Made by a program: the position numbers and the translations under genes
From: Ignavibacteriales bacterium
GTDB lineage: Bacteria; Bacteroidota; Ignavibacteria; Ignavibacteriales; Ignavibacteriaceae
NCBI GenBank assembly: GCA_020061995.1
Contig: JAGUXE010000089.1
Location: 1 to 16,947, forward strand
Direction of reading: 5' to 3'
Length of the DNA stretch: 16,947 bases
Part shown: positions 1-8,237 of the stretch, one piece after another
Numbering within the stretch: position 1 is the first letter of the stretch
Layout of the letters: the number at the start of each line of letters is the position of its first letter
The notes under the pieces: model-generated
Database searches by the model: none
Seen by the model: only the letters and a program-made list of their open reading frames with translations
Told to the model about the DNA's origin: nothing

Positions 1-265
1 CTGGATTTTTAAGAATCGGTATGCAAAAGTGAAGATTTTTAAATTCATTCTTATACTTATAATTCTTTATTTCAACTGATGTGATTTTCTCCTTCTCAAG
101 AGAGATGATTCGAGATTCTCGGATAACACCATGACCATCAGTGATAAATATTTTATCATTTATCCGATGTCGCATGACTCGAATAACATGATGGGCTTCC
201 TCACCGGTTAGCGTGTAATCCGAATCAGAAGAATAGTATAATTGTATGTTAGAAAGATATTCCAA
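1..265 (-). CDS. rsmE: 16S rRNA m3U1498 methyltransferase RsmE, N-terminal part
   Basis: This is the 5' part of a gene cut by the left edge. The reading frame is open from a TTG at 265 to base 1 (88 codons). It contains LTGEEAHHVIRVMRHR, the typical RsmE N-terminal PUA-like segment, followed by a beta-rich stretch and HFCIPILKNP, which matches the entry into the SPOUT methyltransferase domain. RsmE methylates N3 of U1498 in 16S rRNA in the assembled 30S subunit; the catalytic knotted domain lies outside the window. A stop codon sits two codons upstream of TTG 265, and no ATG lies before the conserved part, so TTG is the best available start, with CGGAG 13 bases upstream. It overlaps the 3' end of the preceding gene by 17 bases, suggesting co-transcription. 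Identification is by motif memory only. Confidence 0.75.
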   Translation of the reverse strand, partial: MEYLSNIQLYYSSDSDYTLTGEEAHHVIRVMRHRINDKIFITDGHGVIRESRIISLEKEKITSVEIKNYKYKNEFKNLHFCIPILKNP

Positions 266-1586
266 GTACTAAAATTATCTCCGATTTAAATGCTTCATTA
301 AATGCAACTTCTGCTCGTGCGATGTTATAAGGTAAGACTAAAAATGTGAGTCCAAATCCAAAACCCCTATCAACATCGCGTAAACTAACAGGATAAGTTC
401 TCTTTTCAACAAAACCGGCATCTGCAAATATTTGCGCATGAATTTCTATTCTATAAGTTGTCAATTCTTTCGGAATTATTGGAAGATCAAAACTAATCTC
501 CCAGTTATCAATCAAAGAACGACTAAGTTCGAACGAACCAATATATAAATTATCACCTTCTTTTTTCTTATTAAAATGTCCTCTAATCCTTTCACCATAA
601 CCGATGATAGAATAATCATAATAGGGTATTTTGTCTCCAAAAGTCTGTCTTGTTGCTAAACGCCATTTACTGGTTAAGCCATGGAATATGGGTTCATAGC
701 TGCGAAAGTCCAATGACAAAATTTTATAATTGATGTTCTTATTGCCGACTCCTTTGAATTGATAATCGGTAAAAAGTGAAATTCCTTTTGACGGAAATTG
801 AACGAGATCACGGGTATCATAGGTGTACCGAAATCCGATATGACCGATTCTATCAATTCTATCTCCATAAATTGATATTTCAGGAAAATAGATTGGAGTT
901 TCGATGTACGAATATCCCGCATAAGTAGAAAATTTGTGGAACAGATTATACCTCTTCCCTATCATAAGGGATGTTCCAAAATATTTTTGTTCGAAAACTG
1001 AGCCATAAATAGTTTCGGCTCTCAAACTTCTATTTGTTACTGATTTATATTCAACGATAAAATCAAGTGAGATTTGTTCTTTTCTGAATAAATCAGGGAT
1101 CGAATATTGTACACCTATCATCGGATCAAATCCGGCTCCCCCTTTTATTCTAAATTTTTCATTTCTGCCCCTAAAATTGTGAAAGTATAAATCCAACCCA
1201 TAAGACAATCTTTTCCAATCGTTATCCTGTATATAAGCAAAAGGGATTGGCCATATATTCCAACTATCCTGAATAAAAATGCGTAGCACATTTTTTTCAT
1301 CAAGTTGAATAACCGAAAGGTTAACCCTCGTAAAAATTCCGAGACTGTAAATTCTTTCCCGATCATAATATAATTGTGATGAATCAACCTCTTGACCGAT
1401 TCTTATTGTTAACTCTCGCATGATAATATCAAAATCGGTAACAGTTTCACCTGTAATGAAAATTGAATCAATAATCGCGGGTAATGAAACGTATACTGTT
1501 TTAACCGAATCAATATTAAGGTTCTTTGCTTTGGTAAAAAACAAATTGAAAATAATTAACGATATGATTAGAAGTGACTTAGTCAT
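249..1586 (-). CDS. Omp85/BamA-like outer-membrane protein, single POTRA plus beta-barrel
   Basis: The 445-residue protein starts with a hydrophobic signal sequence (about residues 4-19, IISLIIFNLFF core). One POTRA-like domain follows at about 38-108, with the pattern ITGETVTDFDIIMREL and later YSLGIFTRVNL. The rest, from about 125, is an amphipathic beta-strand-rich region ending in LVLGISF with a C-terminal phenylalanine, the usual outer-membrane barrel signature. Omp85 proteins insert or translocate proteins, or occasionally other substrates, across the outer membrane. BamA has five POTRAs and TamA three, so this single-POTRA protein is probably neither, and its substrate cannot be told from sequence. 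It starts 6 bases after the CoA-binding protein gene and overlaps rsmE. No good Shine-Dalgarno is visible, so translation may be coupled to the gene before it. Confidence 0.8.
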   Translation of the reverse strand: MTKSLLIISLIIFNLFFTKAKNLNIDSVKTVYVSLPAIIDSIFITGETVTDFDIIMRELTIRIGQEVDSSQLYYDRERIYSLGIFTRVNLSVIQLDEKNVLRIFIQDSWNIWPIPFAYIQDNDWKRLSYGLDLYFHNFRGRNEKFRIKGGAGFDPMIGVQYSIPDLFRKEQISLDFIVEYKSVTNRSLRAETIYGSVFEQKYFGTSLMIGKRYNLFHKFSTYAGYSYIETPIYFPEISIYGDRIDRIGHIGFRYTYDTRDLVQFPSKGISLFTDYQFKGVGNKNINYKILSLDFRSYEPIFHGLTSKWRLATRQTFGDKIPYYDYSIIGYGERIRGHFNKKKEGDNLYIGSFELSRSLIDNWEISFDLPIIPKELTTYRIEIHAQIFADAGFVEKRTYPVSLRDVDRGFGFGLTFLVLPYNIARAEVAFNEAFKSEIILVLGISF

Positions 1587-1592
1587 TAATTT

Positions 1593-1979
1593 TTAGCAGA
1601 ATCTATGTTCAATTGCGACACATTTATTCTGGATGGTTGGAATTCCATTTTCAATAAGCTTGGAAGCAGCTTCATTATTAACTACTCCTAATTGAAACCA
1701 ACAATACTTTGGTTGTATTTCAATTATATCATCAACAATTGAAGGAACTTTATCTGAACTTAAAAAGATATCAACTAAATCAATTTTATGAGGAATATCT
1801 TTTAAACTTTGATAAACTTTTATTCCAAATACATCTTTAAGATTTGGATGAATCCCAACTACATCATAACCATTTTCTTTTAAGAATAGAGCGATTCTAC
1901 CACTGTCTCTTTCAGGTTTGTCAGATATACCTACAACAGCAACTGTTTTAGATTCTTTCAATATTTTACAAGTATCCAT
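1593..1979 (-). CDS. CoA-binding domain protein (YccU-like)
   Basis: This small 128-residue Rossmann protein belongs to the CoA_binding_2 group, related to the N-terminal domain of succinyl-CoA synthetase alpha. Visible features are the nucleotide-binding loop VAVVGISDKPERDSGR near residues 13-28, VVGIHPN at 40-46, the conserved CWFQLGV at about 93-99, and the closing CVAIEHRF. Family members bind CoA in crystal structures but have no firmly assigned reaction. I chose the ATG at 1979 because GGAG lies 5 bases upstream and the family normally starts just before this point. An upstream in-frame ATG at 2021 would add 14 unusual residues and fall inside a palindrome. It is the first gene of an operon with the Omp85 protein and rsmE and lies just after the gcvP terminator. 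Confidence 0.8.
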   Translation of the reverse strand: MDTCKILKESKTVAVVGISDKPERDSGRIALFLKENGYDVVGIHPNLKDVFGIKVYQSLKDIPHKIDLVDIFLSSDKVPSIVDDIIEIQPKYCWFQLGVVNNEAASKLIENGIPTIQNKCVAIEHRFC

Positions 1980-2002
1980 AATTTCTCCAAATAAATTATT
2001 CG

Positions 2003-2019
2003 GATGATTAAAAATCATC
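2003..2019. repeat. Short perfect inverted repeat before the CoA-binding gene
   Basis: GATGATT and AATCATC form perfect 7-base arms around an AAA spacer. It lies 24 bases upstream of the preferred start at 1979 and just downstream of the gcvP terminator T-run. It could be an operator or mRNA hairpin, or chance in AT-rich DNA. Confidence 0.3.
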
Positions 2020-2027
2020 ATATAAAA

Positions 2028-2063
2028 AAATACCTTCTGCTAAGATAATAACAGAAGGTATTT
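2028..2063 (-). terminator. Rho-independent terminator of gcvP
   Basis: A perfect 12-bp stem (AAATACCTTCTG / CAGAAGGTATTT) surrounds a 12-base loop. On the minus strand the second arm runs into a T-rich tract (seven T in the forward complement at about 2024-2030). It starts 25 bases after the gcvP stop codon, so it should end the gcvP transcript and separate it from the CoA-binding/Omp85/rsmE operon. Confidence 0.85.
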
Positions 2064-2088
2064 ACTAAAATATAAAAAAGAGTAAATA

Positions 2089-4989
2089 TTAATTCACGAT
2101 TTCATCTGTATATTCACTAATAGGAACACACGCACAGACAAGATTACGATCACCATATGCACTGTTTATGCGTGCAACAGATGGCCAGAATTTATGTGCC
2201 TTAGTAAAAGATGTAGGGAATGCAGCTTTCTCTCTTGAATAAGAATGTTTCCATTCTTCTGCCATTACCATATCCATAGTATGAGGTGAATTTTTTAGAA
2301 CATTATCAGTTTTATCAGCTTCCCCTTTTTCAATTTCTTCTATTTCTTTTCGAATTTGTATCATTGCATCACAAAATCTATCAAGCTCTGCTTTAGGCTC
2401 TGATTCTGTAGGTTCAACCATTAATGTTCCAGGTACCGGAAACGACACCGTTGGAGCATGGAAACCGTAATCAATCAATCGTTTTGCAATATCTTCAACT
2501 TCAATATTAGCAGTTCGTTTGAATTCACGCATATCAAAAATCATTTCATGTGCGATAAAACCGTTTTTTCCGGAAAATAAAGTTTTATAATACCCGTCTA
2601 ATCTGGATTTTATATAATTAGCATTCAATATTGCATATTTTGTTGAATTAGTTAAACCCTTTGCTCCAAGCATTTTAATATACCCGAGTGATATAAGCAG
2701 AATACTTGCACTCCCATATTGAGATGCTGAAACCGCACCGATCGAATTTTCATTTCCAATATTTACAACCGAATGTCCAGGTAAAAATTGTTTTAAATGT
2801 TCAGCAACACAAATTGGTCCAACACCGGGTCCGCCGCCACCATGGGGAATTGCAAAAGTCTTGTGAAGATTAAGATGGCATACATCAGCACCTATCAAAG
2901 CAGGACTTGTCAATCCTACTTGAGCATTCATATTTGCACCATCCATGTAAACTTGTCCACCGTTTTTATGAATAATGGAACAAATATCTTGAATAGATTC
3001 TTCAAACACTCCATGTGTGGATGGATAAGTAACCATAAGAGCAGATAAGTTTTCTTTATAAAGTTCAGCTTTTTTTACTAAATCATCAACATCTATATTG
3101 CCATGGTCATCACAATTGACAACAATAACTTTCATACCAGCCATTACGGCACTCGCAGGATTAGTTCCATGTGCAGATGATGGGATAAGAACAACATCTC
3201 TATGAGCATCACCTCGGAAAATATGGTATTGACGAATTACCATCAAACCTGCATATTCTCCCTGCGCACCGGAATTCGGTTGTAATGAAACTCCGGTCAA
3301 ACCTGTAATTTCAGCGAGATATTTTTCTAGTTCTGAAATTATTGTGGTATACCCGGGCACTTGAGATTTTGGCGCAAATGGATGAATATTTCCAAAACGA
3401 GGCAAACTAATTCCCATCATCTCAGCAGCTGCGTTAAGTTTCATGGTGCATGAGCCAAGTGGAATCATTGACCCTGTTAAACTAAGATCTTTATTTTCCA
3501 ACCTTTTTGTGTAGCGCAGAAGAGCTGTTTCAGAATGATATTTATTAAATATCGGATGCTGCAAAAATTGAGTTTTTCTTACAAGTTCAACCGGGATTTT
3601 TTCTGAAATTGTGTTTGCAATCTCCTCAAATTCTTTTCTATTCAAATTTTCTTTTTTTGCGGAAGCAAATATTGAAGCTAACTCAAAAATATCATCAAAT
3701 GATACTGTTTCATTCAAACTTATACCGAAAGTTTTTTCATCTATATATCTCAGATTAATATTTTTAGATTCGGTTTCATCTTTTATTAAATTATACAATT
3801 TTGAATCTTCGATCAAAACTTGAAGAGTATCAAAGAAATTATCGTTGACTTGTTTATAATTGTATTTTTTCAATATTTCATCCAATAATACAGTAAGCTT
3901 ATGAAGTCTTACTGCAATATTTTTTAATCCGTCTGGTCCGTGATAAACAGAATACATACCCGCCATGACAGCCAATAAAACTTGTGCAGTACAAATATTA
4001 CTTGTAGCTTTTTCTCTACGGATATGCTGCTCACGTGTTTGTAATGCCATTCTATAAGCTAAATTGTCATTAGAATCTATCGATGCACCGATAATTCTTC
4101 CGGGAATAATTCGTTTAAACTCATCCCTACATGCAAAATATGCAGCATGAGGACCACCATAACCCATCGGAACACCAAAGCGTTGAGTGGAGCCGATTGC
4201 AATATCCGCACCGAACTCACCCGGAGGAGTAAGCAAAGTCAAACTGAGAAGATCGGCAGCAACGACAGTATATATTTCCTTTTCCTTTGCCTGAATAAAG
4301 AAATCAGTAAAATTATTTATATTTCCTTTGCCTGCGGGGTATTGAACCAGCAGTCCAAAAAAATCATCTGTAAACTCAAATTCGTTATAGTTTCCTGTAA
4401 CTACCTCTATTCCTAACGGAACTGAACGAGTTATTAATACAGATAATGTTTGTGGATATACTTCGCTATTAACAAAAAATTTATTTTTATTTCTTTTCAA
4501 ACTTTTTGAATACGAATAAAGCAAAATCATTGCTTCTGCAGCGGCAGTTGCTTCATCAAGCAGAGAAGCATTGGCAATACTTAAACCGGTCAATTCGATA
4601 ATCATTGTTTGAAAATTAATTAAGGCTTCAAGTCTACCTTGTGAAATCTCAGCCTGATAAGGGGTATATTGCGTATACCAACCCGGATTTTCCATGATCG
4701 TTCTTTGGATTACCGGAGGAGTAATTGTCGGATAATATCCCATTCCAATGTATGATTTTGCAATTTTATTTTGAGAAGCCTGCAATCTCACAAAATCAAG
4801 ATATTGTGATTCAGTTAATGGACTTTCAATATCCAATTCTTTTTTCATTCTTATTTGTGAAGGTACTGTTTTATCAATCAATTCATCAATGGAATCAACT
4901 CCTATGATCGTTAACATTGATTTTGTATCCTCAGCATTTGGACCGATGTGACGATTTTCAAATTTGTCTGTGAAATTAAAAGTGTTCAT
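2089..4989 (-). CDS. gcvP: Glycine dehydrogenase (decarboxylating), P protein
   Basis: GcvP is the PLP-dependent P protein of the glycine cleavage system. It decarboxylates glycine and passes the aminomethyl group to the lipoyl arm of GcvH. The 966 residues match the full-length single-chain form (about 950-970), with both halves fused rather than split into PA and PB. The N-terminal half shows RHIGP (17-21) and [18 protein letters not shown]. The C-terminal half has GSCTMKLN and [21 protein letters not shown], where K710 is the expected PLP lysine, and ends with [15 protein letters not shown]. gcvH, gcvT and lpd are not in the window, so the system is dispersed. It has its own candidate promoter at 5023-5049 and a strong terminator, and is separate from the rnc operon upstream. 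No glycine riboswitch fits in the short leader. Confidence 0.97.
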   Translation of the reverse strand: MNTFNFTDKFENRHIGPNAEDTKSMLTIIGVDSIDELIDKTVPSQIRMKKELDIESPLTESQYLDFVRLQASQNKIAKSYIGMGYYPTITPPVIQRTIMENPGWYTQYTPYQAEISQGRLEALINFQTMIIELTGLSIANASLLDEATAAAEAMILLYSYSKSLKRNKNKFFVNSEVYPQTLSVLITRSVPLGIEVVTGNYNEFEFTDDFFGLLVQYPAGKGNINNFTDFFIQAKEKEIYTVVAADLLSLTLLTPPGEFGADIAIGSTQRFGVPMGYGGPHAAYFACRDEFKRIIPGRIIGASIDSNDNLAYRMALQTREQHIRREKATSNICTAQVLLAVMAGMYSVYHGPDGLKNIAVRLHKLTVLLDEILKKYNYKQVNDNFFDTLQVLIEDSKLYNLIKDETESKNINLRYIDEKTFGISLNETVSFDDIFELASIFASAKKENLNRKEFEEIANTISEKIPVELVRKTQFLQHPIFNKYHSETALLRYTKRLENKDLSLTGSMIPLGSCTMKLNAAAEMMGISLPRFGNIHPFAPKSQVPGYTTIISELEKYLAEITGLTGVSLQPNSGAQGEYAGLMVIRQYHIFRGDAHRDVVLIPSSAHGTNPASAVMAGMKVIVVNCDDHGNIDVDDLVKKAELYKENLSALMVTYPSTHGVFEESIQDICSIIHKNGGQVYMDGANMNAQVGLTSPALIGADVCHLNLHKTFAIPHGGGGPGVGPICVAEHLKQFLPGHSVVNIGNENSIGAVSASQYGSASILLISLGYIKMLGAKGLTNSTKYAILNANYIKSRLDGYYKTLFSGKNGFIAHEMIFDMREFKRTANIEVEDIAKRLIDYGFHAPTVSFPVPGTLMVEPTESEPKAELDRFCDAMIQIRKEIEEIEKGEADKTDNVLKNSPHTMDMVMAEEWKHSYSREKAAFPTSFTKAHKFWPSVARINSAYGDRNLVCACVPISEYTDEIVN

Positions 4990-5022
4990 ATTATTTAATT
5001 TTTATTCCAGTTATTTTTAAAA

Positions 5023-5049
5023 AGTATACTTCAAATGTACGATTTACAA
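5023..5049 (-). promoter_or_regulatory. Candidate sigma70-type promoter of gcvP
   Basis: Read on the minus strand, TTGTAA (5049-5044) is followed after 15 bases by TATACT (5028-5023), 34 bases before the gcvP ATG. Shifting the -35 box by one base to TTTGTA gives a 16-base spacer. The spacing is slightly short, but the position in the only gap between rnc and gcvP supports it. Confidence 0.45.
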
Positions 5050-5084
5050 ATGAAATAATTAAAGTTAAAAGGGGAATTTTTAAG

Positions 5085-5837
5085 TTAGGTTTTAGTTAAA
5101 ATCGAGATATTTTGAAGTGCGACTTTTGCTGCGTCTTGTTCTGCTGATTTTTTATTCCGAGCTTTCCCCTCACCTAAAGTCTGTTGACCGATTCTAACTT
5201 CTACAGTAAAATATCTTTCGTGCTCGGGACCTTCTTCATGTATAACAAAATACTTCGGAATTTCTAATTTGACTGACTGAGCGTATTCCAGTAGTTGGCT
5301 TTTGTAATTTTCATCAACAAGATGAATTCCCATTTTAATATTCGGATTAAAGATATACTTGAGGATAAAATTACGACAGGTTTCTAAACCACAGTGAAGA
5401 TAGATAGCTCCCAATAGTGCTTCGAGAGCATCTGCGAGAATTGTTTTAATGCCGAGGTTCTCAACCGCCATTAATTCTTTACTAACAAAAACGAAATGAA
5501 TGAGATCAATTCTTACTGCGGCATCATAGAGGGAATTTCGATTAACAAAATTTGATCTGATTTTTGTCAAGTAACCCTCATCTTTGTCACCAAATATTTG
5601 ATATAGACCCTCAGCTACAATAAAACCAAGTACCGCATCCCCAAGAAATTCAAGACGTTCATTAGAAACCTTAAATTTTCTATTATCGAGATATGATCGG
5701 TGAGTTAATGCTTCAATAAAAATTTGTGGATCACTTATTTTGTGATCGATCAACTCTTCAAGTTTTTCAATATTTTTTCTTGAAAGAGCTTTGCCGGGTC
5801 TGAATTTTTCGAGAAGCTTAAAAATAAATTTAAACAA
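5085..5837 (-). CDS. rnc: Ribonuclease III
   Basis: RNase III cuts double-stranded RNA, including the 30S pre-rRNA stem structures. Of 250 residues, about 22-170 are the nuclease domain. The signature NERLEFLGDAVLGF gives E60, E63 and D67, and ADALEALLGAIY gives D136 and E139, which complete the metal-binding set. A double-stranded-RNA-binding domain occupies about 178-246 (SQLLEYAQ through NKKSAEQDAAKVAL). The N-terminus has about 15 basic residues more than E. coli Rnc. The start is a TTG at 5837, two bases after the fabF stop, with AGGG in the last fabF codons as ribosome binding site. No ATG occurs before the conserved core. It is the last gene of the fab operon, and fabF-rnc adjacency is common in bacteria. 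Confidence 0.96.
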   Translation of the reverse strand: MFKFIFKLLEKFRPGKALSRKNIEKLEELIDHKISDPQIFIEALTHRSYLDNRKFKVSNERLEFLGDAVLGFIVAEGLYQIFGDKDEGYLTKIRSNFVNRNSLYDAAVRIDLIHFVFVSKELMAVENLGIKTILADALEALLGAIYLHCGLETCRNFILKYIFNPNIKMGIHLVDENYKSQLLEYAQSVKLEIPKYFVIHEEGPEHERYFTVEVRIGQQTLGEGKARNKKSAEQDAAKVALQNISILTKT

Positions 5838-5839
5838 AA

Positions 5840-7087
5840 CTAATCCCTGTATTTCTTAAATAATAGAGAGGCATTATGCCCTCCAAAACCAAATGTATTA
5901 CTTATGGCTGCATTAACCTCAGTCTTAACTGCCAGATTTGGACAATAATTCAGGTCGCATTCCACATCCGGATTATCCAAATTAATGGTTGGGGGGATAA
6001 TATCATTTTTAACACTGAGTATAGTAGCGATAGCCTCAATAGCGCCGGCAGCACCAAGTAAATGCCCTGTCATCGATTTTATCGAACTAACAAAAAGTTT
6101 ATAAGCATGTGGACCAAAAACATTCTTAATGGCTTTTGTTTCAGTAACGTCATTTAATTGAGTAGAAGTACCATGAGCATTAATATAGTCAATATCGTTT
6201 ATTTCCAAACCTGCATCACGAATAGCTTCTTTCATTGACCGAACAGCGCCATTACCTTCCGGTTCAGGTGCCGTAATGTGAAAAGCGTCAGCCGTTAATC
6301 CTATACCGCACATCTCAGCATAGATTTTCGCCCCCCTTTTTTTCGCATGCTCTAATTCCTCAAGAATAAGTGATCCTGAACCTTCCCCCATAACGAAACC
6401 GTTTCTATCTTTGTCAAAAGGTCTGGAAGCTTTTTTGAAATTAGCATTCCAGGTTGATAAAGCACGCATAGAATTGAATCCACCTATCGATAGTTCGGTG
6501 ATTGGAGCTTCAGAGCCACCACATACCATTAAATCAGCGTTACCTCTCTCAATCATAATAAAAGCATCAGAAATTGCGTGTGAGGATGTTGCACAGGCTG
6601 AGGTGGTTGAATAATTAGGACCCTTTAAACCATAACGTATTGAGATGTATCCGGCAACAATATCGGCTATCATCATGGTTATAAAGAAAGGGCTAATCGT
6701 ATGGGGATTTTTGTCGATGAAATAATTTCGGGTTTGTTCTTCCAGAGTTCTGATACCACCAATTCCGCTTCCATATATAACGCCAAACCTTTCAAGGTCA
6801 ACCTTATCAAGGTTTATTGAAGCGTCCTCCATCGCCATGTGAACAGAAGACATGGCATATTGAGTAAACAAATCCATTCTTCTGATTTGCTTTTTATCAA
6901 TATAGAGAGAGGAATCAAAATTTTTTATTTCTGCGGCAAATTTAGTATCGAATTTTTCTGTATCGAAATGTGTTATGAAATCGACTCCGTTTTTACCGGT
7001 TAATAATCCCTCCCAAAATGATTTAACATCATTACCTATTGGAGTAACGGCACCAAGACCGGTTATAACTATTCTTCTTTTTTTCAC
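5840..7087 (-). CDS. fabF: 3-oxoacyl-ACP synthase II (KAS II)
   Basis: FabF condenses malonyl-ACP with a growing acyl-ACP in fatty-acid elongation. Its 415 residues are the normal length. The Cys-His-His catalytic triad is visible: C165 in TTSACATSSHA, H305 in NAHGTSTQLND and H342 in GHLLGAAGAIE. The C-terminal NTFGFGGHN motif is also present. Translation starts at a GTG (7087), with AGGA five bases upstream, and no better ATG precedes the first strand KRRIVITGLG. It lies downstream of acpP but is separated from it by 131 bases containing a hairpin with a T-run, so it may have lower expression or its own promoter. rnc follows two bases later. Confidence 0.97.
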   Translation of the reverse strand: MKKRRIVITGLGAVTPIGNDVKSFWEGLLTGKNGVDFITHFDTEKFDTKFAAEIKNFDSSLYIDKKQIRRMDLFTQYAMSSVHMAMEDASINLDKVDLERFGVIYGSGIGGIRTLEEQTRNYFIDKNPHTISPFFITMMIADIVAGYISIRYGLKGPNYSTTSACATSSHAISDAFIMIERGNADLMVCGGSEAPITELSIGGFNSMRALSTWNANFKKASRPFDKDRNGFVMGEGSGSLILEELEHAKKRGAKIYAEMCGIGLTADAFHITAPEPEGNGAVRSMKEAIRDAGLEINDIDYINAHGTSTQLNDVTETKAIKNVFGPHAYKLFVSSIKSMTGHLLGAAGAIEAIATILSVKNDIIPPTINLDNPDVECDLNYCPNLAVKTEVNAAISNTFGFGGHNASLLFKKYRD

Positions 7088-7164
7088 ATTTTTCCTGGTT
7101 GAATAGACTTAATAATATCAACAGCCCCAAAGAGAGACTAGAAAAATTTTAATACTCAAATAAA

Positions 7165-7211
7165 AAGGTTGAACGAGTAATCAAGAATAGCCCCATCACC
7201 CGTTCAACCTT
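7165..7211 (-). terminator. Terminator or attenuator hairpin between acpP and fabF
   Basis: On the minus-strand transcript a 14-bp stem (AAGGTTGAACGGGT / ACTCGTTCAACCTT, one G-U pair) closes a 19-base loop and runs directly into TTTTTATTT. It starts 7 bases after the acpP stop. The wobble pair becomes an A-C mismatch on the plus strand, which fits a function in minus-strand RNA. The loop is longer than in most intrinsic terminators, so termination may be partial. Confidence 0.75.
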
Positions 7212-7218
7212 ATTAAAA

Positions 7219-7452
7219 TTAATCTACTCTTTCAGTTAAATACTTTGTAGCATCACCAACTGTAGTAATTTTTTCAGCATCTTCATCCGGAATAGAAATA
7301 TTGAAAGCACTTTCAAATCCCATTACTAATTCAACGATATCTAAAGAATCAGCACCTAAATCATTTGTGAATGAAGCTTCGGGAGTTACTTGAGCTTCCT
7401 CAACTCCTAATTTATCCATAATGATTTCTTTAACTTTGGTTTGAACATCCAT
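7219..7452 (-). CDS. acpP: Acyl carrier protein
   Basis: This 77-residue acidic helical protein carries fatty acyl chains on a 4'-phosphopantetheine arm attached to S36 in the motif [11 protein letters not shown]. The four-helix ACP pattern is intact ([11 protein letters not shown] near the start, [23 protein letters not shown] at the end). AGGAG sits six bases before the ATG, one of the best ribosome binding sites in the window, as expected for an abundant protein. It lies between fabG (41 bases upstream) and fabF. A terminator-like hairpin directly after its stop could yield an abundant short acpP message relative to fabF-rnc. Confidence 0.98.
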   Translation of the reverse strand: MDVQTKVKEIIMDKLGVEEAQVTPEASFTNDLGADSLDIVELVMGFESAFNISIPDEDAEKITTVGDATKYLTERVD

Positions 7453-7493
7453 TTTTATCTCCTATTATTTTGTTTATGGTTATTAAAATTCAT

Positions 7494-8237
7494 TTACATT
7501 GTCATTCCGCCATCAACGGCTATAACTTGTCCCGTTATATAACTTGACTCATCCGAAGCCAAAAATGCAACTGCTTTAGCAACATCCTCAGATTCTCCCA
7601 TTCTTTTTAATGGAACTACGGAAAGAATAGTTTCTTTTTGTTTTTCATTTAATGCACTTGTCATATCAGTAGCAATAAACCCGGGAGCTATTGCATTACA
7701 TGTTATGTTTCTAGATGCAACTTCTTTAGCAGTAGATTTAGTAAAACCAATTACCCCCGCTTTAGAAGCAACATAATTTGATTGTCCGGGATTACCGATA
7801 ATTCCAACTACTGAAGAAATATTAATAATTCTACCGAAACGCTGCTCCATCATAGGTTTCAATGCTAATTTCGAATAATTAAAAACACTTCTAAGATTAG
7901 CAGAGATAACAAGATCAAAATCAGCCGGAGTCATCCTTAACAAAAGATTATCTTTAGTTATTCCAGCATTGTTTACTAAAATATCTAAACCACCTATTTT
8001 TTCCAAAGTGAAATTAATAGTTTTTTCGGCTTCTTCAAATGATGCCGCATCAGCTTTAAAACCAAATATTTTGTATCCTTTTGATAATCCATCCTCTTCA
8101 AGTTGAATAGCTGCCATTTCGGAACTACTATACGTAAATACTACGGAAGAACCTTTTGAAGCCAGTTCTAAAACTATTGCCTTCCCAATACCTCTAGTTC
8201 CACCGGTAACTAAAGCTCTTTTACCCACTAGGTTCAT
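7494..8237 (-). CDS. fabG: 3-oxoacyl-ACP reductase (NADPH)
   Basis: FabG is a short-chain dehydrogenase that reduces 3-oxoacyl-ACP to 3-hydroxyacyl-ACP in each elongation cycle. The 247 residues contain the NADP-binding TGGTRGIG (11-18), NNAG at 89-92, and the catalytic set N114, S142, Y155 and K159 (SVVG and SNYVASKAG). The closing YITGQVIAVDGGMTM is typical of FabG rather than other reductases in this superfamily. Its ATG overlaps the stop of the DUF3109 gene in an ATGA, implying translational coupling. acpP follows after 41 bases. With fabD and acpP alongside, the FabG assignment is firm. Confidence 0.96.
   Translation of the reverse strand: MNLVGKRALVTGGTRGIGKAIVLELASKGSSVVFTYSSSEMAAIQLEEDGLSKGYKIFGFKADAASFEEAEKTINFTLEKIGGLDILVNNAGITKDNLLLRMTPADFDLVISANLRSVFNYSKLALKPMMEQRFGRIINISSVVGIIGNPGQSNYVASKAGVIGFTKSTAKEVASRNITCNAIAPGFIATDMTSALNEKQKETILSVVPLKRMGESEDVAKAVAFLASDESSYITGQVIAVDGGMTM

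Noticed and set aside
1980..2021. The upstream ATG at 2021 as start of the CoA-binding protein
   Set aside because: It lacks a ribosome binding site, would add 14 residues not expected in the family and begins inside a palindrome. The ATG at 1979 has GGAG at good spacing.
2797..4907. Plus-strand open frames of about 60-89 codons inside gcvP
   Set aside because: They are antisense to a strongly conserved enzyme, have no recognisable motifs and no ribosome binding sites. They are shadows of the gcvP coding frame.
4990..5084. A glycine riboswitch before gcvP
   Set aside because: The gap between rnc and gcvP is only 95 bases, with a likely leader of about 30, too short for even one glycine aptamer, and no conserved core is visible.
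5062..5085. A terminator after rnc formed by TTAAAA and TTTTAA around a G-rich loop
   Set aside because: The stem contains only A-T pairs and has no distinct T-run after it, so it would be unstable. It may be chance in AT-rich DNA.
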